From Roseivirga sp. (GTDB lineage: Bacteria > Bacteroidota > Bacteroidia > Cytophagales > Cyclobacteriaceae), in contig JAAWWF010000026.1 of assembly GCA_021404565.1 (NCBI GenBank), forward strand, positions 62,001 to 126,000: a DNA stretch of 64,000 nt, in the 5' to 3' direction. Every line of letters begins with the position of its first letter. The first letter of the stretch is position 1. The notes below the pieces were generated by a model. The model was not told the origin of the DNA and made no database searches. It saw only the letters and a list, made by a program, of their open reading frames with translations. The position numbers were made by a program, and so were the translations under genes. This document shows positions 9,213-17,645 of this stretch, piece after piece.

Positions 9213-9404
9213 ACCTTGGAGGATAATACCCAAGAACCAACAGAGTCTCTGGGTTAGATATGTAATTTTTATTTTTCCAATAGCATAGTCTAAAGCAATT
9301 AAAAAGCTTTTTAAATCCTTTTCATCTGCTTTTAACTCTATTTTTTATCAAAACCGGTATTAGGGGAATTTGATAGCTTCAGACCGCTGAGCAAATTTCA
9401 TATT

Positions 9405-9899
9405 ATGGTTGAAAAGGATTTCATAAAGCTTCTTAACAAAGTGGATGATCCATCGCTATTAAAATACCGAGTTGCGATTGAAATTGAGTTAGATAGAAGG
9501 GGGATCAAATTTGAGGTTGGAGAAATTGGGGAAAATCTCGCTATTGAATTTTTCAATAAAACAGCTGGTCTTTCAAATCTGCTAAAGGCACCCACTGGTG
9601 CCAAGAATATAGATGCAATTTCCAGAGATGGAGACAGGTACTCTATTAAAACAATAAAAAAAGGTAATAAGACAGGTACAATTTATCCAGATAACCAGGA
9701 AAAGGACAAGCAGCTTTTTGAATATATTTTAGTTGTCATATTAGCCACCAACTATGAACTCAAAGAGCTCTTCCGGTTCTCATGGAGTGATTTCATAAAG
9801 ATAAGGGCTTGGGATAAAAGAATGAACGCCTGGTATATACCTTTAAGCAAGAATAAACTAATAACTGCAGAGAAACTATATCAATCTATAGGTAACTAA
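9405..9899 (+). CDS. PD-(D/E)XK nuclease-like protein beside the R-M island
   Basis: 164-residue protein, not firmly recognised. Residues 38-90 read like a restriction-endonuclease fold: a helix with E40 and E43 (GEIGENLAIEFF), then NIDAISRDG with D70, then a strand YSIKT with K82. This gives an E...D...(S)xK pattern, with serine where glutamate is usual, similar to restriction-like domains in the DUF6998 group. It is transcribed toward the five-gene methyltransferase operon, ending 92 bases from the end of the receiver gene, and shares its AT-rich composition. It is the best candidate for the nuclease of that island, but catalytic activity is inference. Confidence 0.6.
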   Translation: MVEKDFIKLLNKVDDPSLLKYRVAIEIELDRRGIKFEVGEIGENLAIEFFNKTAGLSNLLKAPTGAKNIDAISRDGDRYSIKTIKKGNKTGTIYPDNQEKDKQLFEYILVVILATNYELKELFRFSWSDFIKIRAWDKRMNAWYIPLSKNKLITAEKLYQSIGN

Positions 9900-9991
9900 T
9901 TTCTCCTTGGAACTTTATGTTAGATTATTAAAATGGAAGTCCAGCAACCATTCCGCACTATAATAAGGGGTTTCTAAGCTAGTTGATCGGT

Positions 9992-11062
9992 CTAATTCCT
10001 AGAAAAGAATTCGTTAACAATTTGGTCCTGATTAAATGTTGGCTGCCCTTGACGAGCAAAATACAATGAGAACCGTGAAATAATATCTTTAGAAAATGCT
10101 CCTGAGATAGTTGCAATTTTTTCCATTTCAGTATCAAATCCAACAGTTTTTAATTCCTGAAAATCGATAAGGAAACCATTATTCCCTTTAAAACTAGGTA
10201 GATAATGATATCTGTAGAAGTCATTTTTTACATAGCCTTTAATTTTGCTCTTCTCAAGCTTCCCGTTCTTGTTCAAACAGAGAGTTTTATAATCGAACTC
10301 TTTTGCTTTGGCGACAACAAGATGATCTGCTTTTCTGAAAGGTATTTTCTCTCCATTTTTATTGAATTTGTATTGGAAGACAACATCACAAGCTGGAGTT
10401 AGTACAAAATAGTAGTCTTCCTTAATCTTAAACAAATCCCCAGTATGAATGTATTTCTTAATCGGTGGAGTTATATAGATTTCTACTGGGTGATACTCTT
10501 CAAAATTGCCGTCAGTATCAATCTCCATATGCTCCTGAAAGTGAGAGAAAATGTACCTTAAAAGAGTCTTTTGATTGTTGTGGGTAATCCAGGTTTCCAA
10601 GTCATCTGCTAAATGACTCCAAAATATTTGAGTCAACTTCCGGTCAATCTCACCTTGAGGTCTCAGCAACTGAGTAATCCCGGTATTAAAAACAACAATA
10701 ATTTCACCAAGTATATCTTTAAAACTCTCCGTGCGTACTCTTTTTTTCAAAAGAGCAGTCTCCTCAATATCTTCGATTTGAGCTATACTACCTGAGTAAA
10801 TGATAATGGGAATCCTGATTTTCCCTTGAACCGCCTCGACTAGTTTCTTTCCTTCAAGCTCATCTGTGCCTGAGAGCTTCAGGTCAATAACAGCCGCATC
10901 ATAAAACGGTGTATCAAGTGCTTTTTTACCCTCATCATAATCTTTGCACACCTCTTGCACAACCTGGTATTCACTCTTTTTATTATGTTGAAAAATAATA
11001 TCTTCATATACCTGAATCTGCGCAGGTTCATCCTCGATAATCAATAGGTTAATTTGTGTCAT
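9992..11062 (-). CDS. Response-regulator receiver protein with unknown C-terminal domain
   Basis: Residues 1-125 form a receiver domain: acidic pair E10-D11, phosphoacceptor D60 (AAVIDLKLSG), a Ser/Thr switch in IIIYSGS, and a lysine-rich segment after it. The C-terminal 230 residues are of no family I recognise and show no DNA-binding helix-turn-helix. The gene starts six bases after the stop of the histidine-kinase/ATPase gene, so it is very probably the phosphorelay partner of that protein. The C-terminal domain is then the likely output or effector module. Confidence 0.85.
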   Translation of the reverse strand: MTQINLLIIEDEPAQIQVYEDIIFQHNKKSEYQVVQEVCKDYDEGKKALDTPFYDAAVIDLKLSGTDELEGKKLVEAVQGKIRIPIIIYSGSIAQIEDIEETALLKKRVRTESFKDILGEIIVVFNTGITQLLRPQGEIDRKLTQIFWSHLADDLETWITHNNQKTLLRYIFSHFQEHMEIDTDGNFEEYHPVEIYITPPIKKYIHTGDLFKIKEDYYFVLTPACDVVFQYKFNKNGEKIPFRKADHLVVAKAKEFDYKTLCLNKNGKLEKSKIKGYVKNDFYRYHYLPSFKGNNGFLIDFQELKTVGFDTEMEKIATISGAFSKDIISRFSLYFARQGQPTFNQDQIVNEFFSRN

Positions 11063-11068
11063 GATGTG

Positions 11069-13903
11069 TTACTGGTGTTTTAACTCGACTTTGAAGAATG
11101 CACCATCTTCAGAATAAATTGCTTTAAGCTCTCCCCCATTTCGGTCTACGGCTTCTCCAGAGATTGCCAAACCAAGCCCAGTACCTCCTTTATTGCTGAA
11201 TTCAGGTTCGAAAATATCCTCGCTTTCTATGAGTGTCTTGTCTATTCCGGGGCCATTGTCACGATACTCAATTATTAAAAGATTATCATCTTCATAAACT
11301 TTAAATAGTATTTGCTTTTGAGCTCTTTGGATACCTTGAAGCCAATATATACTATTATCTACTAGATTGGTAAATACAACGTAGAGATCTTCTTTCCAAC
11401 CGTAAAAGGTTTGATTAGTATCACAGTCAATTTCACACTTAATACTCTGCGATTCGAGCTGTGAAACAAAGACATCCAATACATTTTCAATTACAGTCCT
11501 AACCTTAAAATCTTTTCTATGAGTGCGCTTCTTTGCGGAGAGAGGGTCGAGTTTATTAAAGAGCTTAATAAGGATATCAGACTGATCATACACCACCCTA
11601 AGCCTGTCTATGATTTTATCAATTGTGACCTGATCATATACTTCTCGGACTTCATCCGCCCATTCCGAAATAGTCGGTATTTGATTCTTGAAATACGAAA
11701 TAGGCTTTCTGCCTTCATGTAAAACAACATTTACAATTTTTCCTAAAGTAGCTTGACCTTGATATAAGGCAATAGCTTTCTTCAGGTCATCAGCAATTTT
11801 AGCATTGGACTCCTCTTTCTCCGAAATGAGTTTATTAATTATGGCCTTACTCGTCTTCTCGACCCCAGCTGTATCGAGTTCTTCATTAATCTTGTTCTTA
11901 ACATCTTTTAGGTCAAAAAGAGTGTTAATTTTTACGTTCAGGTCACGTTTGCTTCTTCCAAGACCAATATTCTTCCGATAGGAAAACCTCCTTTCTTCGA
12001 GTTTACCAAGTACCTGCTTACCAATTTCTTGCAAGCCAAAATACTCTGCAGTCTCTCTCAGCCCATCTCGAGCGCTTTTTTCTTCCAGACCTGACTCTTC
12101 TTCCGACTCAATATGTATGAACCCAATTATCTGATCACTACCCACCCTAAAAGAAGGATTCTGAACCCTTTGCTTATCAAGCTCTAACCAATCATAGCCT
12201 GCATCTCCTAACGGTCGTAACCTAAAGCCATTCCTGTATACACCTATTCCGTTATAATTATCAAGAATCAGTCTGGCTTCTCTTTTTCCGACATATGCTC
12301 CTGTAACAGGGTCCTTAAGTCCTCTTTGAATCAATCCGTCAATTGATGCTGGGTCACGATCAAAAACTCTAAAGTCTAACTGTAGTTTTCCGCAATAGGC
12401 CTCCTCTCCTTTTCTAGTATCACTCTTATTGAGAATAATATCAAAGTCTTCAATAACTTGAATTGGAGCTCCTTTAATTCGATTATTTTCAAACCTAAGT
12501 TTTGCTATACCTTTATTAGTGACTAATCCACTGACCCTATAATCAAAGAGATCAAACAAAGGATAAGGCTCAATATCCTCTACTACGTTAGAGAAGCCGT
12601 CAAAAGGAAAATCTCCAAGCTCAAGCTGAATCTTGAAGTTTTCAATGTCAGCATCAATGCTATGTTCACTAGCAACTGGTGGAATCAGTTTTTTCAGCTC
12701 AAACTTTAAGTTCTGAATTTGTTTGACATTCCATTCTGATAGATGAGCTTCATCGCCAATCATTATAAGTTCAGTACCGGGCCTTTTATCGGTAGCGTAA
12801 TTCTCAATTAAAACATCTACATCATCCAGGTATTTAGCACTCTCAAAGTGTTCCCAAATCAAGTATAGCGCTGTTAAGTCTCCTTCTTTATCAACTGTTT
12901 GAAGAATCAGGTCATCGCCAATCATGGATGCGGAATATCTCCCAATCCCTTTTTTCCCTTGCATTTTCCGTCCTGAAGGACTAGTACTTCGCTTTAACTT
13001 ATCGTCCGTAGAAGGTACCATCCATTTATCCACAACGGTGTCATAATCCATTCCATGCCCTTCATCTCTGATTACAACCTTTATTCCTTTTTCCGAACCC
13101 CTTGAGAATGGGAGTAAAGACACTCTGCAGTATTTAGAGTCAGCATCATAAGCATTTTTTACAAGCTCAACTATAGCCGCATACTTGTCTTTGATAAGAT
13201 CCTTGCCAATAGTAATAATATGACGCCCTGCTGGTCGTATTTTGTGGTAGTCTGAGCGATTCTTTAAATTTTCACTACCAGCCTGCTTAGAAAACAACTC
13301 ATACTGTTCAGGCTCGTATTTTCCCGATTCTATAGTTTTAGATTCCGACCTCTCTTCCCCTAAAAACTTAAGCAACCAACTATCTGATATAATATTGAAT
13401 ACTTGATCACTTTTCAATCTAACCATGGTCTCCCGTTCACCGGGAATCAATTGATTAAAACTATGCCATAATTCTTGATCACTCTGACTAATAAGAAGCA
13501 TTCGCACTTTTTCTGGAGCTTCATCTCCAACAAAGTCGAACAATACCAGGTCGCCCGGCTTAAGACTGCTGTACCTTAGGGGTTGGTCTTGAGGGTTTGG
13601 AATCAAGCTTCCACCAAGTCGCCAGTTTTTCTGTGTAGATGATGCGGCTGTAATAGTGCGGTTTGAAGCCTGGTGTACCACTTCTCCTTTTCGAGGCCCA
13701 TGAATTTCGGTCGAGATTTCCATACGCCCATTCTTTAAGGCATTGGAATTTGGTAATCCTGGATACAGTTGTCCAATGAAAACACTGCTATTCAGGTTGA
13801 TAGCTTTTTGCTTAGATTTCTTTCCTGGCTGATTCTGAAATTGCCACTCAAAGATGGTGAGATCAGATTTGGTTAACTTCTTTAATGCTAGTTTCCTCGA
13901 CAT
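11069..13903 (-). CDS. MORC/MutL-like GHKL ATPase fused to a histidine kinase, in an R-M operon
   Basis: 944-residue protein with three parts. Residues 1-180 resemble the EcoRII-N/B3-like DNA-recognition fold (NRTITAASSTQKNWRLGG, then a KPGDLVLFDF strand); this is tentative. Residues 230-600 form a GHKL ATPase of the Hsp90/MutL/MORC kind: ELVKNAYDAD (246-255), DEGHGM (280-285) and GKKGIGR (317-323). Residues 690-944 form a complete histidine kinase: phosphoacceptor-like H729 in LHEGRKPISYF, N box NLVDN (846-850), DNGPGI (882-887), and GTGLGL (907-912). The start codon overlaps the methyltransferase gene by 41 bases, indicating translational coupling. MORC-like ATPases are known partners of restriction-modification genes. 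The added kinase and the receiver gene downstream are the unusual part. Confidence 0.88.
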   Translation of the reverse strand: MSRKLALKKLTKSDLTIFEWQFQNQPGKKSKQKAINLNSSVFIGQLYPGLPNSNALKNGRMEISTEIHGPRKGEVVHQASNRTITAASSTQKNWRLGGSLIPNPQDQPLRYSSLKPGDLVLFDFVGDEAPEKVRMLLISQSDQELWHSFNQLIPGERETMVRLKSDQVFNIISDSWLLKFLGEERSESKTIESGKYEPEQYELFSKQAGSENLKNRSDYHKIRPAGRHIITIGKDLIKDKYAAIVELVKNAYDADSKYCRVSLLPFSRGSEKGIKVVIRDEGHGMDYDTVVDKWMVPSTDDKLKRSTSPSGRKMQGKKGIGRYSASMIGDDLILQTVDKEGDLTALYLIWEHFESAKYLDDVDVLIENYATDKRPGTELIMIGDEAHLSEWNVKQIQNLKFELKKLIPPVASEHSIDADIENFKIQLELGDFPFDGFSNVVEDIEPYPLFDLFDYRVSGLVTNKGIAKLRFENNRIKGAPIQVIEDFDIILNKSDTRKGEEAYCGKLQLDFRVFDRDPASIDGLIQRGLKDPVTGAYVGKREARLILDNYNGIGVYRNGFRLRPLGDAGYDWLELDKQRVQNPSFRVGSDQIIGFIHIESEEESGLEEKSARDGLRETAEYFGLQEIGKQVLGKLEERRFSYRKNIGLGRSKRDLNVKINTLFDLKDVKNKINEELDTAGVEKTSKAIINKLISEKEESNAKIADDLKKAIALYQGQATLGKIVNVVLHEGRKPISYFKNQIPTISEWADEVREVYDQVTIDKIIDRLRVVYDQSDILIKLFNKLDPLSAKKRTHRKDFKVRTVIENVLDVFVSQLESQSIKCEIDCDTNQTFYGWKEDLYVVFTNLVDNSIYWLQGIQRAQKQILFKVYEDDNLLIIEYRDNGPGIDKTLIESEDIFEPEFSNKGGTGLGLAISGEAVDRNGGELKAIYSEDGAFFKVELKHQ

Positions 13904-15371
13904 TGATATCGTGGTTTAGTAAGTTGCTTAACATCTTTTCTGCAAGCGCCTTAGCAAAAAGAGGAGGAACAGAGTTTCCAATTTGCTTGAATGCAGGGTT
14001 CATTGTGCCCGCAAAAACAAACCCATCTGGAATAGATTGAAGTCTGGCTGCTTCACGAACTGAGATGGTACGTGCCTGCTCACTGTCATAATGAATGTGA
14101 GAATACCCGTCTTTACCTAAATGTGCTAACAAAGTCCTTGAAGGCTGATCGGACTCCATTTTTCTCCACTTATTAGGAAACTTGTCCGGAGCATAAGGAG
14201 GAACATACGCTTTGTACAATGCTTTATATTCTTCTGAATCTTCCTCTGGTATTGGATCCAACCTATCCAAAGCCTCCCGAAACAACTCATTTGCTGTTTT
14301 GAGCGCTTCCGGATATTGGTCCCCAGGTTTCATTTTGGCAAAAATCTTATAATCCCTTGGTAAGTACCGGATTACATGATCCTTTATGCCTTCTTCATTT
14401 TCAAAACCATTCCATGTCTTCAGGTTTTTGGCATATTCACTCTCCTTTCTCCGTTTATTGTACTTCACAAGAGAATCAAACCTTCTCGCGCCTCGTTTCA
14501 TTTTGCCTAGTAGGTGATCTTTGATACGTGGCAAATCTCCGATAGCCTCTTCTGTCGTTATTGCTGCTAACTCATCTCCGATTTCTTTCGGTGGCTCAAC
14601 AAAATACTTTTGAACCTTAAAAAGATCATTTACTATAGTTTTCATGGCAACTTGACGAGAACCATGATAGCCAACCGGCAAATCCATCCAATGACTGGGC
14701 TTAGGAGGAAATTCAAATTGAGGACAAATCTCTTTTGAGTATGCCACCAAAATCATTCTTTCTCTCATTTGTGGCACACCATAAAAAACTGTATTCAACA
14801 GTGTGTACTTACAGGTATAGCCATAACTCGCCAAAACATCACAAGTCTCTTCCGCAATATTATGGCCTCCGAAGTTCAAAACGTCTGGTACGTTTTCCAT
14901 TAGAATCGCCATAGGCTTAAGTTTTGAGACGTATGCTAAATATCTCAGGTAGAGATTACTTCTCGGATCTTGTAAAAAAGCTTCTGGATGTTCCGATACT
15001 TCCCGCAGTTTAGCTCTACCTACTCGCGCGAAAGCCTGACAAGGTGGCCCTCCTACAATAACATCGAAGCACTCCTCAGCTTTTTCATTAGGATAAAGTC
15101 TTGCCACATACTCTTCAGGATCAACTTTGGTAATATCTACTGCCCTGGCATGCTCTTCAAAATTATCCGTATCCTTATGAAAATTAATGGCGTGTGTTTC
15201 AGCGGCATGCTTATCATACTCAATAGCTCCCTTTATTTCAAAACCTGCTGCATCAAAGCCTAGAGATATTCCTCCACACCCAGCAAAGAGGTCTAGTACA
15301 CGGGGTTTCTCCCCAGTAAGAAACCTTTGGTACTTTGCTGAAATAACGCTCATCTGTTTCAATTTAGTCAT
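13863..15371 (-). CDS. DNA (cytosine-5) methyltransferase
   Basis: 502-residue 5mC methyltransferase. Motif I reads LDLFAGCGGISLGF (about residues 27-40), motif IV GGPPCQAF with the catalytic cysteine (about 108-115), motif VI MENV, motif VIII QMRERM, and motifs IX-X REAARLQSIPDGF ... QIGNSVPP at the C-terminal end. The target-recognition region between motifs VIII and IX is long (about 200 residues). The neighbouring Vsr gene, 10 bases upstream, is the usual companion of such enzymes and repairs T:G mismatches caused by deamination of 5mC. The recognition sequence cannot be read; a CCWGG-like site is a guess based on the Vsr and the EcoRII-N-like neighbour. Confidence 0.96.
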   Translation of the reverse strand: MTKLKQMSVISAKYQRFLTGEKPRVLDLFAGCGGISLGFDAAGFEIKGAIEYDKHAAETHAINFHKDTDNFEEHARAVDITKVDPEEYVARLYPNEKAEECFDVIVGGPPCQAFARVGRAKLREVSEHPEAFLQDPRSNLYLRYLAYVSKLKPMAILMENVPDVLNFGGHNIAEETCDVLASYGYTCKYTLLNTVFYGVPQMRERMILVAYSKEICPQFEFPPKPSHWMDLPVGYHGSRQVAMKTIVNDLFKVQKYFVEPPKEIGDELAAITTEEAIGDLPRIKDHLLGKMKRGARRFDSLVKYNKRRKESEYAKNLKTWNGFENEEGIKDHVIRYLPRDYKIFAKMKPGDQYPEALKTANELFREALDRLDPIPEEDSEEYKALYKAYVPPYAPDKFPNKWRKMESDQPSRTLLAHLGKDGYSHIHYDSEQARTISVREAARLQSIPDGFVFAGTMNPAFKQIGNSVPPLFAKALAEKMLSNLLNHDINVEETSIKEVNQI

Positions 15372-15381
15372 CCCTTGAATG

Positions 15382-15807
15382 CTATTTCTCTATAGTACTA
15401 ATTAATTTTTGCAAAGCCATTTCTGAGTCTCTTTTTAGTTCACATTCCCAAATAACAATGACCTTCCAACCTAAGTTCTTGAGGTGTTTTAAGTTTTTCA
15501 AATCATTGCTTTGCGTCTTTGCAATTTTTCCCCTCCACCACTCTGTACGGGTTTTTGGCATGACAAAGTATTTGCAACCGCTGTGTCCATGCCAAAAGCA
15601 TCCATTTATCATAACAGCTGTTTTGTATTTTGGCAGTACCAAATCAGGTTTTCCAGGAAGTTTTTCACTTTTGAATTTACCGTGAAGGTTGTACCTAAAG
15701 CCATTGGAATGAAGAAACTTTCGCACAATCATTTCCGGCTTTGTGTCCTTACCTTTTATACGACTCATATTGTATGATCGTATATGTGGTTTATGAACAT
15801 CAGCCAT
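15382..15807 (-). CDS. vsr: Very short patch repair endonuclease
   Basis: 141-residue mismatch endonuclease that nicks 5' of the T in T:G mismatches at methylated sites. Family landmarks are MSRIKGKDTKPEMIVRK near the N-terminus, the catalytic aspartate in GKPDLVLP (about residue 55), and the zinc and catalytic residues of GCFWHGHSGCKYF, followed by the C-terminal WKVIVIWECEL strand. The length is normal for the family. It starts five bases after the regulator stop and ends 10 bases before the methyltransferase, so it is the second gene of the operon. Confidence 0.97.
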   Translation of the reverse strand: MADVHKPHIRSYNMSRIKGKDTKPEMIVRKFLHSNGFRYNLHGKFKSEKLPGKPDLVLPKYKTAVMINGCFWHGHSGCKYFVMPKTRTEWWRGKIAKTQSNDLKNLKHLKNLGWKVIVIWECELKRDSEMALQKLISTIEK

Positions 15808-15812
15808 AGCCC

Positions 15813-16019
15813 TTATTTCCTCGTACTCACCAGCATCTCCCTTATATCCACATCCAGAATCTCAGCCATGCGGTGGAGGTCTTTAAGGTGGGGTTGTGAT
15901 CTGTTATTACAAATGGATGTCATGGCCGTGGTACTAATGCCCATTTCTCCTGCGAGCCACTTTTGGGTCTTGCCCTGAATCACCAGGATTTCTTTTACTC
16001 TGTTTATTCTCAATGCCAT
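15813..16019 (-). CDS. XRE-family helix-turn-helix regulator (controller-like)
   Basis: 68-residue protein that is almost entirely a lambda-repressor-type HTH. The recognition region is KTQKWLAGEMGISTTAMTS, followed by the usual LKDLHRMAEILDVDIREML helix pair. Its size and its place as first gene of a methyltransferase operon match the controller (C) proteins of restriction-modification systems, which time methyltransferase and nuclease expression. A TATTTTTG element on the minus strand (plus coordinates 16028-16035) matches the -7 consensus TAnnTTTG, eight bases before the ATG. Repeated palindromic sites lie just upstream (16079-16168). Confidence 0.9.
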   Translation of the reverse strand: MALRINRVKEILVIQGKTQKWLAGEMGISTTAMTSICNNRSQPHLKDLHRMAEILDVDIREMLVSTRK

Positions 16020-16078
16020 TCGTAAGGCAAAAATAACAAGTAATTATTCACTCTTCATAATCTCATCTTACATAAGAA

Positions 16079-16168
16079 CAAGTTCAACTTACAGTATCGA
16101 AAGAGTAATATAAATTTCTTCTTTCTAATCCGAAAGTTATTATTACCTTTACGCAAGTTCAACTTTCG
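16079..16168. promoter_or_regulatory. Candidate operator sites between divergent genes
   Basis: CAAGTTCAACTT occurs twice (16079-16090 and 16154-16165); its core AAGTT-C-AACTT is a perfect palindrome. A second pair, CGAAAGTT (16131-16138) and AACTTTCG (16161-16168), forms an inverted repeat that overlaps the second site. Such paired palindromes between an XRE controller gene and a divergent gene are the expected binding sites of the controller. The binding itself is inferred. Confidence 0.55.
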
Positions 16169-16181
16169 GTTATAGAATATT

Positions 16182-16430
16182 ATGCCTTCCCAAACTTCTG
16201 ACCCACTCGCTCCATATCCAGACCTGACCTTGCCTATGGTGGAAGAGCTGCAGGTGTTTTTGGATCTGGTAGATCCGGGGCTGTTCAGTGGTCAGCTAAT
16301 GCAGCTCTACCTGAAGTATATGGCCAGCCAGCCAGAGGAACTGCCCGCAGACTTTACCGATATGACAGAGAGCCTGAGCTTCTTGCTGCAGTTTTTAAGC
16401 CGGGTTGAGCAGGAGTTGAAAAGGGAGTGA
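16182..16430 (+). CDS. Small acidic protein of unknown function
   Basis: 82 residues with an ATG start, rich in Leu, Glu and Pro, with two predicted amphipathic helices (residues about 18-45 and 62-82). No cysteine, no transmembrane segment and no recognised family. It is divergent from the XRE regulator and shares the 160-base region with the repeated palindromes, so it may be under the same control. It could also be an unrelated gene at the island edge. Confidence 0.5.
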   Translation: MPSQTSDPLAPYPDLTLPMVEELQVFLDLVDPGLFSGQLMQLYLKYMASQPEELPADFTDMTESLSFLLQFLSRVEQELKRE

Positions 16431-16477
16431 AACCAGAGCCTCACGAATTCCCTTATTTACCAGTTTATGAGAAAAAC

Positions 16478-17245
16478 TTACCCCTTACAACCTGGTAGAA
16501 GAGGTTGCGCAGGATCGCTGAACAAGCGAGGTAAGGCGCTATTGAAGGAATTCCGAAAGTCAACGTTAAAGTAATTAGCAAACCTGGCCTGAAATGCTGC
16601 ATGGGCTGGCTGGAAGAACCCGAGATCGCCCAGAACAAGGTGCAAATTCCAGGAGTCAATGCTTGCCGAAGCAAAACCTAAGGAAGTAAGGCAAAGCGTC
16701 TCTCCATTGACAGTCGCAGCGAAAGTGCCTGTAGCCGTCATTTTTACATCCAGAATATTGGCACTGCCTTGGATATTCGTGGAATTTTGAGCGCCACCAA
16801 CACTCGTGGTCAGGTCACCGCTGAGAGTTGCGGCCATGTCTGTATCAAAAGCCGCGGTTAATGTCAGCTTTCCACTGATGGCACTTGTTATGTCTCCTGC
16901 CAGGTCAGAAACAGCTATGCTTTTAACAGCCAAAGTACTCAGCCCGGTTACATTCGTAATGGACATCCTGGATTTTATCTCGCCAACATTTATTCCCAAA
17001 ACGTTCCCCTGCTCATTTTTGCTCCAGCTGGCCAGGGTTGGAATAGGGTCCTTTCCCAGCTCCAGCACCATAGTGGTGATATTGGTATTGATTTGTGGAA
17101 TAAGGCCTGTAAGAATCTCATTCAGTCCCGATTGGGCAGTGGTCATGTCCATTTTGTCTGGTTTTGGTGTGTGCACAACACTGAAACCATTTTGATTCAG
17201 GCTGCCATATTTGACCCAATGTAGGAATTCAATTGCCAGACTCAA
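16478..17245 (-). CDS. Possible TULIP/takeout-like lipid-binding protein; start uncertain
   Basis: About 255 residues, low in charge and rich in Thr, Ser, Ala and Leu, with alternating beta-strand pattern. The run from SITNVTGLSTLAVKSIAVSD to FNVDFRNSFNSALPRLF recalls the single-TULIP proteins of the takeout/JHBP/mite group 7 type (a ring of strands wrapped around a long C-terminal helix). This rests on pattern only. Two cysteines are present. There is no ATG at the 5' end: an in-frame stop lies four codons before the TTG at 17245, and the first methionines are at residues 32 and 34. The gene may therefore be 5'-truncated. It ends close to the small acidic gene and begins beside a MITE fragment. 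Confidence 0.5.
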   Translation of the reverse strand: MSLAIEFLHWVKYGSLNQNGFSVVHTPKPDKMDMTTAQSGLNEILTGLIPQINTNITTMVLELGKDPIPTLASWSKNEQGNVLGINVGEIKSRMSITNVTGLSTLAVKSIAVSDLAGDITSAISGKLTLTAAFDTDMAATLSGDLTTSVGGAQNSTNIQGSANILDVKMTATGTFAATVNGETLCLTSLGFASASIDSWNLHLVLGDLGFFQPAHAAFQARFANYFNVDFRNSFNSALPRLFSDPAQPLLPGCKG

Positions 17246-17260
17246 GGTATTAACTGTTTA

Positions 17261-17350
17261 TTAAACCCGAATAATGCAATAGACTTTCTATCCCAGACAT
17301 AACCTGCCTATGCCGGCAGGCTTCGTTTGCCCTTTCACCATAGCGGTTCG
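17261..17350. mobile_element. Truncated MITE, same family as 60789-60961
   Basis: Starts with TTAAACCCG and the terminal block TAATGCAATAG, continues with CTTTCTAT, and includes GCTTCGTTTGCC and CACCATAGCGGT, all in the same order as the reverse complement of the full element at 60789-60961. The second terminal repeat is missing, so this is an end fragment of about 90 bp. The rest of 17350-17645 contains nothing I can identify. Confidence 0.65.
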
Positions 17351-17645
17351 CATGTCGCCTTAGATGCTTCGTACCTCAGCATAAAAAAGGCTCGGTTTCT
17401 CTACGCTACTAACTGTGAATAACGGATCAGGATACCAACTGTCAGACCGATGGAAACCACGCCATCTAGGCAGGTTTGTTTCCTGACTCTTAACCAGTAC
17501 CCCCAAAGCTAAATTAGCAGTACAACCACCCCTGACCCCTCCTTTTTTAATGAGGGGATTTGTACAGAGAAAGCCAGCCAAAGCTTATAAATCAAATCTC
17601 AATCTCCGAAAACCAGTATTTGGGATATAATCTGCAGGAAAAGCC

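Noticed and set aside
8883-9257. 124-codon frame around the lspA fragment
   Set aside because: It joins unrelated upstream sequence, a decayed lspA end and an 8-bp tandem repeat, so it is an accidental open frame.
10205-10402. Plus-strand small frames inside the receiver and kinase genes
   Set aside because: Antisense shadows in AT-rich coding sequence, without start context or recognisable protein features.
17360-17581. 73-codon frame with a PLIKKGGVRGG-like stretch
   Set aside because: The sequence is a common intergenic repeat phrase and the frame has no homologous or coding look.
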